Positions 1-7,331 of a stretch of DNA of 21,907 nucleotides are shown one piece after another. The DNA lies in contig JAICTU010000098.1 of the NCBI GenBank assembly GCA_025936205.1, forward strand, positions 1 through 21,907, given 5' to 3'. Numbering within the stretch: position 1 is the stretch's first letter; each line of letters starts with the position of its first letter. This stretch comes from Polyangiaceae bacterium (GTDB lineage: Bacteria; Myxococcota; Polyangia; Polyangiales; Polyangiaceae). The notes beneath the pieces were generated by a model. That model was not told where the DNA came from. It saw only the letters and a list, made by a program, of their open reading frames with translations, and searched no databases. A program made the position numbers and the translations under genes.

Positions 1-45
1 CCGCCGCCAGTTGCCCCGCCGCCAGTTGCCCCGCCGCCAGCCGCT
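1..45 (+). repeat. 15-bp in-frame tandem repeat encoding PPPVA
   Basis: Two perfect copies of ccgccgccagttgcc (1-15, 16-30) are followed by a third copy diverging after ten bases. In the nucleotidase frame they encode PPPVA, PPPVA, PPPAA, a Pro-rich disordered N-terminal extension. The array starts at the window edge and may be longer. Confidence 0.85.
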
Positions 46-1473
46 CTCTCGGCGGATGCCATCCAGCTTCCGCCCTTGCCGAGACGGGTCTTCTGCAACC
101 GCACACTCAACTTGCGCTCGGTCCAAGTGGTGGGTTGCGACATGGACTACACGCTCGTGCATTACGACAGCGAGCGCTGGGAACAGAGCGCCTACGAGTA
201 CATGAAGCGCGCTTTCGAAGCGCGCGGCTGGCCTGTGCATCAGCTGCGCTTCGATCCCGAGCTGGCCACGCTGGGGCTCGTGATCGACGTCGAGCGCGGC
301 AACCTGGTCAAGGCCAACCGCTTCGGCCACGTGCGCAATGCCTCTCACGGCACGGCCATGCTCGACTTCGAAGCCTGGCGCGCCGCGTACGGCACGGCGC
401 CCATCGACCTCGCCGAGAGCCGCTGGCAGTTCATGAACACGCTGTTCTCGCTGTCCGAGGCCTGCTTGTACATGCAGCTCGTCGATCTGCTCGACCTCGG
501 CCGGCTCGAGCCGGGGCTGAGCTACCGCGCCCTGTATGGCGAGGTGCGGCGCGTGCTGGACGCTACCCACCTCGAAGGCTCGTTGAAGGCGGAGATCCTG
601 TCCGATCCCAGCCGCTACGTGATCCTCGACGAGGAACTGCCCCGGGCGCTCTGGGAGCTCAAGGCGGCGGGCAAGCAGCTGCTGCTGATCACCAACTCCG
701 AGTGGTCCTACACGCAGAGCATGATGAGCTACGCCTTCGATCGCTTTCTGCCCAGCGGCAGCTGGCGCGAGCTGTTCACGCTGGTGATCGTGCAGGCACG
801 CAAGCCGGAGTTCTTCTCGCGGCGCTCACCGGTCTTCCGGCTCGTCGATGAGCCGAGTCGTTACACGCCGCACATCGGCGCGCTGAAGGCCGGCGACGTC
901 TACCTCGGCGGCGACGCGCGTGCGGTCGAGTCGAGCCTCGGGGTGCAGCCCGATAACATCCTGTATATCGGCGACCATATCTTCGCCGACGTGCACGTGA
1001 GCAAAGACATCCTGCGCTGGCGCACGGCGCTCGTGGTGAGAGAGCTGGAGCGCGAGCTGGAGGCGCTGGTCGCGTTCCGGCCGGGCCAGATCCAGCTCGA
1101 CGTGGCCATGACAGAGAAGGTGCTGCTCGAGCACCAGCTCTCCGGCATGCGGCTGGAGCTGATGCGCAACCTGCGCCAGCCCCCGCCCGGCTTCGACGCC
1201 GAGCGGGCCAACGCTGAGATCCGCACGCTCCGCGGCAGGCTGGTCGAGCTCGATCAGCGCATTGCCCCGCTCGCGCGCCAGTCGAACGAGCTGCTCAACG
1301 AGCGCTGGGGCCCGATCATGCGCTGCGGCGCCGACAAGAGCCACCTGGCCCGGCAGATCGAGCGCTACGCGGACGTGTATATGTCACGCGTCTCCAACCT
1401 GCTCGCCTATACGCCCTTTGCGTATCTGCGCGCGCCGCGCGTCGACCTGCCCCACGAGGTCGATCTCGGCTGA
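1..1473 (+). CDS. HAD-superfamily 5'-nucleotidase (HAD-IG, cN-II-like), 5' end cut by window edge
   Basis: Predicted cytosolic hydrolase removing phosphate from purine-type nucleoside 5'-monophosphates; the family is known, the exact substrate is inferred. The frame is open from base 1, reading PPPVA repeats and then LPPLPRRVFCNRT, so the true start is probably outside the window. A TTG at 76 or ATG at 142 are the only internal options, and ATG 142 falls inside the catalytic motif, so it is unlikely. Counting from TTG 76: HAD motif I DMDYT at 22-26 (nucleophile Asp22, acid/base Asp24), motif II LLLITNSE with Thr206, motif III Lys243 in ARKPEFF, and motif IV GDHIFADV at 299-306. A helical cap and a charged helical C-terminus (about 325-420) fit the roughly 450-residue family. 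It ends 14 bases before the stop of a convergent gene. Family assignment is firm. Confidence 0.9.
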   Translation, partial: PPPVAPPPVAPPPAALSADAIQLPPLPRRVFCNRTLNLRSVQVVGCDMDYTLVHYDSERWEQSAYEYMKRAFEARGWPVHQLRFDPELATLGLVIDVERGNLVKANRFGHVRNASHGTAMLDFEAWRAAYGTAPIDLAESRWQFMNTLFSLSEACLYMQLVDLLDLGRLEPGLSYRALYGEVRRVLDATHLEGSLKAEILSDPSRYVILDEELPRALWELKAAGKQLLLITNSEWSYTQSMMSYAFDRFLPSGSWRELFTLVIVQARKPEFFSRRSPVFRLVDEPSRYTPHIGALKAGDVYLGGDARAVESSLGVQPDNILYIGDHIFADVHVSKDILRWRTALVVRELERELEALVAFRPGQIQLDVAMTEKVLLEHQLSGMRLELMRNLRQPPPGFDAERANAEIRTLRGRLVELDQRIAPLARQSNELLNERWGPIMRCGADKSHLARQIERYADVYMSRVSNLLAYTPFAYLRAPRVDLPHEVDLG

Positions 1474-1487
1474 CGGGCGCTAGCACC

Positions 1488-2315
1488 TCAGGCGCGCAGC
1501 GTCACCGGCAGCGTGACCACGTAGCCGGCCGTGGCGTTGCCCGTGATCACCGGGGTCTGCAGTGTCGCCCCGTCCGCGAAGACCAGGTCCGTGGCCAGGC
1601 TCAGCTGCTTCAGATTGCTCACGCTCGCCTCGTAGCCGCTGGTCGCAAATACCTCGTCGCAGCTGTCCTCGGGCAGAGCGAACTGCGAGGTGGCCACGGC
1701 GTTGCGGCCGCTCTCGGCCTCATCCGCGCTGGAATACACCTCGAAGTGGATGTGCGGCCAGCGCCCCGGGTAACACGCCGGGAAGATCGTCAGAAACTCG
1801 ACCACGCCATCCGCATCGGTCACCTGCACGCCGCGCAGATAGTTCTCGTTCTCGGCCCCGGGGGAGTACATGGAATAACGGCCCTCGCGATCGCAGTGCC
1901 AGATGTACACGGCGTGCTCCGCGAGCGGCGTGCAGTCGGCGCCGAGGAGGGTCAGGCGCACCGTCAGGGGCACGCCCTGGGCCACGCCCGACGCGCCGGC
2001 CACGCTGCTGCGCACGTCGCTGCGCACGATGCCTGCCAGCGTGAGCGCGTTGGTGCCGTTGTTGTTGGTCCCATCGCCCGGATACGGACCCGCCGTCTCC
2101 TGGGGGATCGTACCGTTGCAGCTTCCATCTGCGTCCGCGAGCTCGGCCCCGGCTCCTTCGCCGTCGTTCGAGGAGCTGCCGCCGCATGCGAGCAGCCCCG
2201 CGGTGTAGGCCGCCCACTGCAGCAGGCGCCGGCGCCCGAGCACCTGCTTCCAAACTTGCAAGTCTTCCGCCAAGCCTCGGTCAAATGGGTCCCGCGCGTG
2301 ATCGTGTCGTGACAT
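1488..2315 (-). CDS. Exported intradiol ring-cleavage dioxygenase, Tat-type lipoprotein (275 aa)
   Basis: Non-heme Fe(III) dioxygenase of the catechol 1,2-/protocatechuate 3,4-dioxygenase fold. The ATG at 2315 is chosen because GGAAGCGGAG lies just upstream and a signal sequence follows; upstream sequence in this frame does not resemble the family. Residues 28-44 carry GRRRLLQ, a hydrophobic stretch and a lipobox-like LLAC, so Tat export with lipidation at Cys44 is likely. A linker rich in Ser, Gly and Asp follows. IPQETAGPYPGDG (70-82) is the usual entry of extracytoplasmic intradiol enzymes. All four iron ligands are visible: Tyr147 in REGRY, Tyr182 in CYPGRW, and His188 and His190 in HIHF. 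The real substrate is unknown; the gene has no aromatic-catabolism neighbours. Divergent from NamZ, convergent with the nucleotidase. Confidence 0.88.
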   Translation of the reverse strand: MSRHDHARDPFDRGLAEDLQVWKQVLGRRRLLQWAAYTAGLLACGGSSSNDGEGAGAELADADGSCNGTIPQETAGPYPGDGTNNNGTNALTLAGIVRSDVRSSVAGASGVAQGVPLTVRLTLLGADCTPLAEHAVYIWHCDREGRYSMYSPGAENENYLRGVQVTDADGVVEFLTIFPACYPGRWPHIHFEVYSSADEAESGRNAVATSQFALPEDSCDEVFATSGYEASVSNLKQLSLATDLVFADGATLQTPVITGNATAGYVVTLPVTLRA

Positions 2316-2421
2316 TCGCTCCGCTTCCTTGCTGGGTGTGTACGCCCGACAGCCGGCGGCGGAAAGCGTTAGCGGCCCCCCCTGAGGGAGGCGGAGCGTC
2401 TCTCTTCGGCGCACCTGTAGC

Positions 2422-2450
2422 TTGAGTCCTCGGCAAGGGTTGGCTATTTC
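2422..2450 (+). promoter_or_regulatory. Candidate sigma70-like promoter for the NamZ gene
   Basis: TTGAGT (2422-2427) and TATTTC (2445-2450) are separated by 17 bases, ending 46 bases before the chosen ATG at 2497. The match to the -10 consensus is only partial and was found by eye, so this is a suggestion. Confidence 0.25.
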
Positions 2451-2496
2451 CGGCCGAAGCGCCGCGACCGCGCGCCGAAAGGAATGGAGAACGAGC

Positions 2497-3870
2497 ATGT
2501 GGGGCATTGACCGTCTATCTGCCGGAGAGCTGGGCAACACCCGGCGCCGCTTGCGCAACTCCTCCGTCGCTCTGCTCTCGCAGGCCTCGGCCGTCGACCG
2601 CCATGGCCGCCCCGTGCTCGATGTGCTGGAAGAGCTCGGCGTACGCCCGGTGCGCATCTTCGCCGGCGAGCACGGCTTTGACGGCGTGGCGCAGGCGGAA
2701 GAAGCGGTCCCGACGTTGGCGCGTGAGCCCGGGGAGCGGCCGCGCGCTGCGCTGCCGTCCTCCGAAGCCAATGGGCTCTCCGCCGAAGCGACCCGGGCGG
2801 CGTTCGAGGCGGGGGCGCTGGACACGGCCTCCGGTCCTCCCCCCAACGCGCCGGAAGAAGCCACGCCCGAAGCCGAGCCGCGCCTGCCGTCGCTGCCCCC
2901 CCAGATCATCAGCCTGTACGGCAGCGATCGAGCCTCCCTCTCTCCGAAGCCGGAGCACCTGGCGGGGCTCGACATCCTGCTGATCGACCTGATGGACGTC
3001 GGCAGCCGCTACTACACCTTTGTCTGGACGGCGCTGCTCGCGGCGCGCGCCGCGGCGCAGGCCGGCGTGCACACGCTGGTGCTCGACCGCCCGAATCCGA
3101 TCTCGGGGGATCCGAACAGCGTCGAAGGCGCGCCGCAAGCCCCCGGCTTCACCTCCTTCGTGGGCCTGGAACCGATTCCCATCCGGCACGCGATGACGGT
3201 CGGTGAGCTGCTCCTGCACTTCATGGCTCGCGACGGACACGCGCTCGGTCCGGACGGTGCCATCTCGATCGTCGCGCCGCGCGGCTGGGAGCGTCTGCGC
3301 ACCGCGCGCGCCTGGGCGCGGCCCTTCGTCGCTCCATCGCCGAACATGCCGACGGTGGAGACGGCGCTCGTCTACCCGGGCGGCTGTCTGATCGAGGGCA
3401 CGAACCTGTCGGAGGGGCGCGGGACCACGTTGCCGTTCCAGACCGTCGGCGCGCCCTTCCTCGACGGTGCGGCGCTCGCTCGCGCGATGGTCGAGGCGCG
3501 GCTGCCGGGGGTGATGGTGCGGCCTCAATCCTTCCGCCCCACCTTCGAGAAGCACGCCGGCAAGCTCTGCCACGGCGTCGTGCTGCACGTGACCGATCCT
3601 CAGCTGTTCCGACCTGTGACGACGTACCTGACGCTGCTCAGCCTGGCGCGACGTCAAGCGCCGGATGCGTTCGAGTTCCTGACGCGAGCGTACGAGTTCG
3701 AGACAACCATCCCCGCCTTCGATTTGCTGACCGGCTCGGAGGTGGCGCGCAAGGCGCTGCTCGCAGGAGCGTCTGTGGATGAACTCGTGAGCTCGATCGT
3801 GCCGGTGGGCGAAGAGTGGTACGAGCAGCTTCGGAACAGCGAAGCCCTCGTCGGTAAGGCCCACGCTTGA
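2497..3870 (+). CDS. namZ: DUF1343 / NamZ-family exo-beta-N-acetylmuramidase (457 aa)
   Basis: The family removes terminal MurNAc from peptidoglycan fragments, feeding cell-wall recycling; this function is inferred from homology. ATG 2497 is preferred over an upstream TTG because GGAG at 2486-2489 sits 7 bases before it and MWGIDRL begins the conserved domain. Family signatures: FAGEHGF (55-61), SLYG (139-142), DLMDVGSRYYTF (165-175), LDRPNPI (196-202), and the long block PSPNMPTVETALVYPG to EGTNLSEGRGTT (280-311). Later come KHAGKLCHGVVLHVTD and a C-terminal helical part. No signal peptide is visible, so it may act in the cytoplasm, unlike many exported relatives. Between EHGF and SLYG there are roughly 50 more residues than usual, rich in Pro, Ala and Glu. 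Divergent from the intradiol dioxygenase; nothing nearby is obviously cell-wall related. Confidence 0.88.
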   Translation: MWGIDRLSAGELGNTRRRLRNSSVALLSQASAVDRHGRPVLDVLEELGVRPVRIFAGEHGFDGVAQAEEAVPTLAREPGERPRAALPSSEANGLSAEATRAAFEAGALDTASGPPPNAPEEATPEAEPRLPSLPPQIISLYGSDRASLSPKPEHLAGLDILLIDLMDVGSRYYTFVWTALLAARAAAQAGVHTLVLDRPNPISGDPNSVEGAPQAPGFTSFVGLEPIPIRHAMTVGELLLHFMARDGHALGPDGAISIVAPRGWERLRTARAWARPFVAPSPNMPTVETALVYPGGCLIEGTNLSEGRGTTLPFQTVGAPFLDGAALARAMVEARLPGVMVRPQSFRPTFEKHAGKLCHGVVLHVTDPQLFRPVTTYLTLLSLARRQAPDAFEFLTRAYEFETTIPAFDLLTGSEVARKALLAGASVDELVSSIVPVGEEWYEQLRNSEALVGKAHA

Positions 3871-4521
3871 ACGCTTCGCATCAACGCACCGTTCTCGAAA
3901 CGCCGTTCGTCAGTTTTGAAATGCGCGCTCGGAGTCGTGCACGGTAGATCACGAAAATCACAACGTGCGCTTCCTGGCACGAGCCGTGCAGCATATGCGG
4001 GCAGAGACGACGACGAGGCTGCAAACAGAAAGCAACCCACTCGACTCGACCTGTTTTGCGCGGGTCATGCCCCTTCCCCCCCCTGGGGGCGGATCCGCGC
4101 ACCTACTACGAGCAGCGACGGCGCTTCTTCCCCCCCCGGAAGCCTGTCGCTGCTCCTTTTTTGTCCATCGCCTCGAGCTTCGGTGGCAGCGCGACCGCTC
4201 GAGTTGTCCACAAGTTCCAGCAGCACCTGTGGGCTCGGCACTCGCGCGCGCCGTCGTGCATCAGGAAATGCCTGCTGAACGACTCGCCGGGCTTCGCGCT
4301 GCCCGAGCGCCGTACGGAGCAGGCCCTCGCAATGGCCGTCGGCGGTGGCACAGAGCCGCGCCTGCCCGGGCTGGATCCGCGAGGCCGCGCCGGGCGGTGG
4401 CCGCGCCGGGCGGTGGCCGCGCCGGGCGGTGGCCGGCCCAGACGAGGAGAGCTCTGTGGGGGCCAGCGATCCACAGAATTCGCATCCACCATTTGCCCCA
4501 CAATTTGGGATAGTGGTCGCC
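3871..4521. other. Gene-free stretch upstream of the MNIO operon
   Basis: No reading frame here looks protein-like on either strand: the longer frames are Arg/Pro/Ala-rich shadows without ribosome-binding sites or recognisable motifs. In particular there is no small Cys-rich or signal-peptide-bearing ORF of the kind that usually precedes a DUF692 gene. The stretch holds C and G runs (around 4075-4092 and 4130-4137), a triple 16-bp repeat (4384-4431) and an AT-richer segment (about 4478-4515) where the promoter of the downstream operon may lie. Confidence 0.6.
4384..4431 (+). repeat. Triple perfect 16-bp tandem repeat
   Basis: Three exact copies of gccgcgccgggcggtg, followed by a gccgg remnant. 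A period of 16 is not a codon multiple, which argues against coding. It lies about 90 bases upstream of the MNIO start, so it could be a regulatory element or a slippage-prone GC minisatellite. Confidence 0.9.
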
Positions 4522-5502
4522 ATGACGCAGCCTCGGCTCGGCGTTCCGGATCTCGGGATCGGCGTGGGCCTGCGCGTTCCGCACTACCGGCACGTTCTGA
4601 GCCAGCGCCCCGCCGTCGACTTCTTCGAGATCATCAGTGAGAACTTCATGGTGGAGGGCGGCAAGCCCATCTACCACCTGGAGCAGGTGCTGGAGCACTA
4701 TCCGCTCATCCAGCACGGCGTCTCGCTGAGCATCGGTGGGCCTGATGCGCCCGATCCGTCGTACCTCGCTCGCTTGAAGCAGCTGGTGCGCAAGGTAAAG
4801 CCCGCCTGGCTCAGCGATCATTTCTGCTGGTGCGGAGTGCCGGGCGCGCATCTGCACGACCTGCTGCCGCTGCCTTATACCTGGGAAGCCGTGGAGCGGG
4901 TCGCCGAGCGCGCGCGCCGGATACAGGACTACCTGGAGGTGCCGTTCGCGCTCGAAAACACCTCCAGCTACATGACGTACACGTGCAGTGAGATGACGGA
5001 GTGGCAGTTCATCTCGGAAATTGCCGAGCGGGCGGACATCGGTCTGATGTTCGACGTGAACAACGTGTACGTCTCGGCCTACAACCACGGCTTCGATGCG
5101 CGCGAGTTCATCCGTTCGGTGCCGCACGAACGCATCGTGCAGATCCACCTCGCAGGGCACACCAACCTCGGCAAGTACATCATCGATACGCATCGCGGCC
5201 ACGTGATCGACGAGGTCTGGGACCTGTACCGCGAGACCATTCGCCTGAGCGGCCCCGTCTCCACGCTGATCGAGTGGGACGACGAAATCCCGGAGTGGCC
5301 GGTGCTGGCGGCGGAGGCGGAGAAGGCGCGCTCGGCCCGCAACGAAGCGCTGGGGCTCGCCCCTGCCCTCCCCGCCAACGAGCCTGCCCAAGCCCCTGCT
5401 CGCGGCGAAGCGCACGGCACGAATCACGGCGGCAGGCACGGCGGGCCGCGAGAGCTGGCGGCGCTCGAAGACAGCAGCCTCGGGGCGGCCATTGCCGAAT
5501 GA
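4522..5502 (+). CDS. DUF692 / MNIO-family multinuclear non-heme iron peptide oxidase (326 aa)
   Basis: MNIO enzymes (MbnB, TglH, BufB types) use a two- or three-iron centre in a TIM barrel to oxidise Cys or other residues of ribosomal peptides. Conserved ligand motifs are present: FFEIISENF (34-42), QHGVSLSIGG (His65), LSDHFCW (His100), FALENTSSY (Glu145), FDVNNVYV (Asp178, Asn181), QIHLAGH (His209, His213), DTHRGH (Asp222, His224) and LIEWDD (Glu251). Start: ATG 4522; an in-frame GTG at 4513 is possible, and the upstream GGGA is weak. Beyond about residue 275 there is an Ala/Pro-rich tail containing HGTNHGGRHGG, not part of the barrel and possibly metal-binding. A DUF2063 partner follows after 22 bases, the standard pair. 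No precursor gene is seen beside it. Family certain, substrate unknown. Confidence 0.92.
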   Translation: MTQPRLGVPDLGIGVGLRVPHYRHVLSQRPAVDFFEIISENFMVEGGKPIYHLEQVLEHYPLIQHGVSLSIGGPDAPDPSYLARLKQLVRKVKPAWLSDHFCWCGVPGAHLHDLLPLPYTWEAVERVAERARRIQDYLEVPFALENTSSYMTYTCSEMTEWQFISEIAERADIGLMFDVNNVYVSAYNHGFDAREFIRSVPHERIVQIHLAGHTNLGKYIIDTHRGHVIDEVWDLYRETIRLSGPVSTLIEWDDEIPEWPVLAAEAEKARSARNEALGLAPALPANEPAQAPARGEAHGTNHGGRHGGPRELAALEDSSLGAAIAE

Positions 5503-5514
5503 AGGGCCGAGCGT

Positions 5515-5518
5515 GGGG
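5515..5518 (+). promoter_or_regulatory. Ribosome-binding site deciding the DUF2063 start
   Basis: GGGG lies 6 bases before the GTG at 5525. That GTG gives an N-terminus SELSELQHWV typical of the family, so it is favoured over TTG 5492 and GTG 5513. Confidence 0.4.
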
Positions 5519-5524
5519 CGCAGC

Positions 5525-6388
5525 GTGAGCGAGCTCAGCGAGCTGCAGCACTGGGTCGCCCGTCACCTGCAGCAGCTCCGCTCGCTGCCGCGAGATCCGG
5601 TGGTGAGCCTCGAAGCAGCCGACCGACTCACCGGCAACGCGCGGGTCGAGCCCGTCGAGCAGATCGAGATCTATCGGGAGCAGTTCTGGCTGCGGCACAC
5701 GTCGTCGCTCGTCGAAGACTTTCCCGGCGTGGGAGGCATCCTGGGCCAGCAGGACTGGGAGCGGCTCGTGGAAAGTTACTTGCAAGCCTTTGCACCGAGC
5801 AGCTGGACGCTGCGCGAGCTGGGCCGCCGTTTTCCCGACCATGTGGCGCGCTATTCGGACCTGCCCCACCACCAGCTGTGCTGCGATATGGCCCGCCTCG
5901 AGTGGGCTTTCATCGAGCTCTTCGACGCGGCCGACTGCCCGCCCCTCGATCTGAACAAGCTCGCCACCCTCCCGGGCGACGTGCTCGAAACGGGGCAGAT
6001 CGTGCTCAACCCCGCGCTGAGCTTGCTGGAGGTCAGCTACCCCGTCGCCGATCTCCGGATGCAATTACTGGAAAGTCGCAGGAATGGGCAGGGGGGTCAG
6101 GGTGTACAGATTCCCGATCCCTTGGCGCAGCAACTCGTCCTGTACCGCGCGAGCGACCGCCGGCTCTACCACAGACCCCTGAGTCCCGAGGCGTTCTCAC
6201 TGCTTTCGGCGCTCGGTCGCCGGCTCTCGCTGGTGGCCGCCTGCGAGCACGCGCTCCAGGCGTGGCCCGAGCATGCGGAGCGCCTGCAGCAGAACGTCGC
6301 AGGTTGGTTCCAGGCGTGGGCTCGGTGCGGCTGGATTGTGGATGTCATCCCCGGCCCCGCCGCGAATGCAGGCCCAACGGGAAGCTGA
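5525..6388 (+). CDS. DUF2063 (HvfC/BufC-like) partner protein of the MNIO enzyme (287 aa)
   Basis: DUF2063 proteins are genetic and probably physical partners of DUF692 enzymes, thought to bind and present the precursor peptide. Visible family features: an N-terminal helical domain starting SELSELQHWVARHL, then VEQIEIYREQFWLRHTSSLVEDFPGV (the family's R-x-N-Y-R-x-x-x-x-L-x-x-x-F-P block in variant form), YLQAFAPSSWTLRELGRRFPDH, and DMARLEWAFIELFDA. A C-terminal domain follows with LVLYRASDRRLYHRPLSPEAFSLLSAL. GTG 5525 is chosen on the Shine-Dalgarno and family fit; TTG 5492 would give 298 aa and overlap the MNIO gene by 11 bases. folP follows 73 bases downstream on the same strand. Assignment of the family is good; the peptide it serves is not visible here. 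Confidence 0.85.
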   Translation: MSELSELQHWVARHLQQLRSLPRDPVVSLEAADRLTGNARVEPVEQIEIYREQFWLRHTSSLVEDFPGVGGILGQQDWERLVESYLQAFAPSSWTLRELGRRFPDHVARYSDLPHHQLCCDMARLEWAFIELFDAADCPPLDLNKLATLPGDVLETGQIVLNPALSLLEVSYPVADLRMQLLESRRNGQGGQGVQIPDPLAQQLVLYRASDRRLYHRPLSPEAFSLLSALGRRLSLVAACEHALQAWPEHAERLQQNVAGWFQAWARCGWIVDVIPGPAANAGPTGS

Positions 6389-6461
6389 AGGCAGAGGCAA
6401 CAATTCTCCTTTTGCCTGCGTGCCTTGCCCGTGGGCCGAACTCTTGCTAGGGAAAAATGAA

Positions 6462-7331
6462 GTGGCTCGCGTGCACGACCTCCTGGAGCAGGTGGCACGA
6501 CAGCGAACCGCTGCGCTCATGGGCATCGTCAACGTGACGCCCGACTCGTTTTACGACGGCGGTCGCTACGAGGCTCTGGACGCGGCGCGTGAGCGTGTCG
6601 CTCGTCTGCTCGCTGAAGGCGCCGATATCCTGGATATCGGCGGCGAGTCTTCCAAGCCCGGCGCGCCGCGCGTGAGCGCGGAGCAGCAAATCGCGCGCAT
6701 CAGCGGGGCGCTCGACGCGGCGCTCGCTCAGGGCGCTCTGGTTTCGATCGATACTGCGAGTCCCGCCGTCGCCAGCCATGCCCTCGGGCGGGGCGCGCAC
6801 GTGATCAATGACGTCACCTGCCTCGCCGATGCCGAGCTGGCGTCGGTAGTCGCGCGGCACGAGGCCTGCCTGATCGTTTCGCATGCCCGGGCGCATCAGA
6901 GTGAGATGCGAAACTTCTCGGAGTGGCCGGACAGCGACTATTCCGATGTGGCCGCAGAAGTACGCGACGAGCTGGTGGCTGCGCGAGAACGCGCGGTGGA
7001 ACGCGGCGTGCGCCGGGATCGGGTGTGGTTCGATCCCGGGCTTGGCTTCTCCAAGAATGCCCGGCACTCGATCGAGCTGCTGGCGCGCGTGGCCGAGCTC
7101 GGCGCGGACGGAACTCCCGTCGTGGTGGGCGCTGGCCGCAAGTCGTTCATTCGCTCACTCGATGGCAGCGCTCCCGCCGATCGGCTGGGCGGCACCATCG
7201 CGGCCTCGGTGTGGGCATCGAGGCATGGGGCACAGCTGGTCCGCGTCCACGACGTGGCCGCGGTCCGTCAGGCGCTCCTGGTAGAGGCTGCGCTGGTGCG
7301 CTCGGCGGCGCCGGGGGTCAGCCCGCCATGA
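6462..7331 (+). CDS. folP: Dihydropteroate synthase (289 aa)
   Basis: Joins p-aminobenzoate to 6-hydroxymethyl-7,8-dihydropterin diphosphate in folate synthesis; cytosolic TIM barrel. Start: GTG 6462, with GGGA 8 bases upstream; an upstream ATG in this frame would add an unrelated segment overlapping the previous gene. Motifs: GIVNVTPDSF (21-30), DIGGESSKPGA (58-68), SIDT (95-98), INDV (115-118), DPGLGF (191-196), GAGRKSF (223-229) and RVHDV (261-265). Two small departures from consensus sit in substrate loops: Ser for Thr in GGES(T)-x-PG, and Gly for Ser before RKS. Its stop overlaps the cdaA start as ATGA, so translation is coupled. folP next to cdaA is a recurrent arrangement in several bacterial groups. 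Confidence 0.95.
   Translation: MARVHDLLEQVARQRTAALMGIVNVTPDSFYDGGRYEALDAARERVARLLAEGADILDIGGESSKPGAPRVSAEQQIARISGALDAALAQGALVSIDTASPAVASHALGRGAHVINDVTCLADAELASVVARHEACLIVSHARAHQSEMRNFSEWPDSDYSDVAAEVRDELVAARERAVERGVRRDRVWFDPGLGFSKNARHSIELLARVAELGADGTPVVVGAGRKSFIRSLDGSAPADRLGGTIAASVWASRHGAQLVRVHDVAAVRQALLVEAALVRSAAPGVSPP

Noticed and set aside
2515..3864. 449-codon minus-strand frame opposite NamZ
   Set aside because: Arg/Gly-rich mirror frame with no motifs; the plus strand carries the complete DUF1343 signature.
3916..4278. 120-codon ORF upstream of the MNIO gene as a possible precursor peptide
   Set aside because: No signal peptide, no repeated Cys motif, weak codon bias and no ribosome-binding site; nothing like a known MNIO substrate.
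6389..6461. aggcaa/ttgcct hairpin between the DUF2063 gene and folP as a terminator
   Set aside because: Six pairs, 11-base loop and no following T-run; does not convincingly separate the two transcription units.
6923..7327. Extended start for cdaA giving a 502-residue protein
   Set aside because: The extra 135 residues lie inside folP and are Arg/Gly-rich; ATG 7328 with the ATGA overlap gives the normal CdaA N-terminus.
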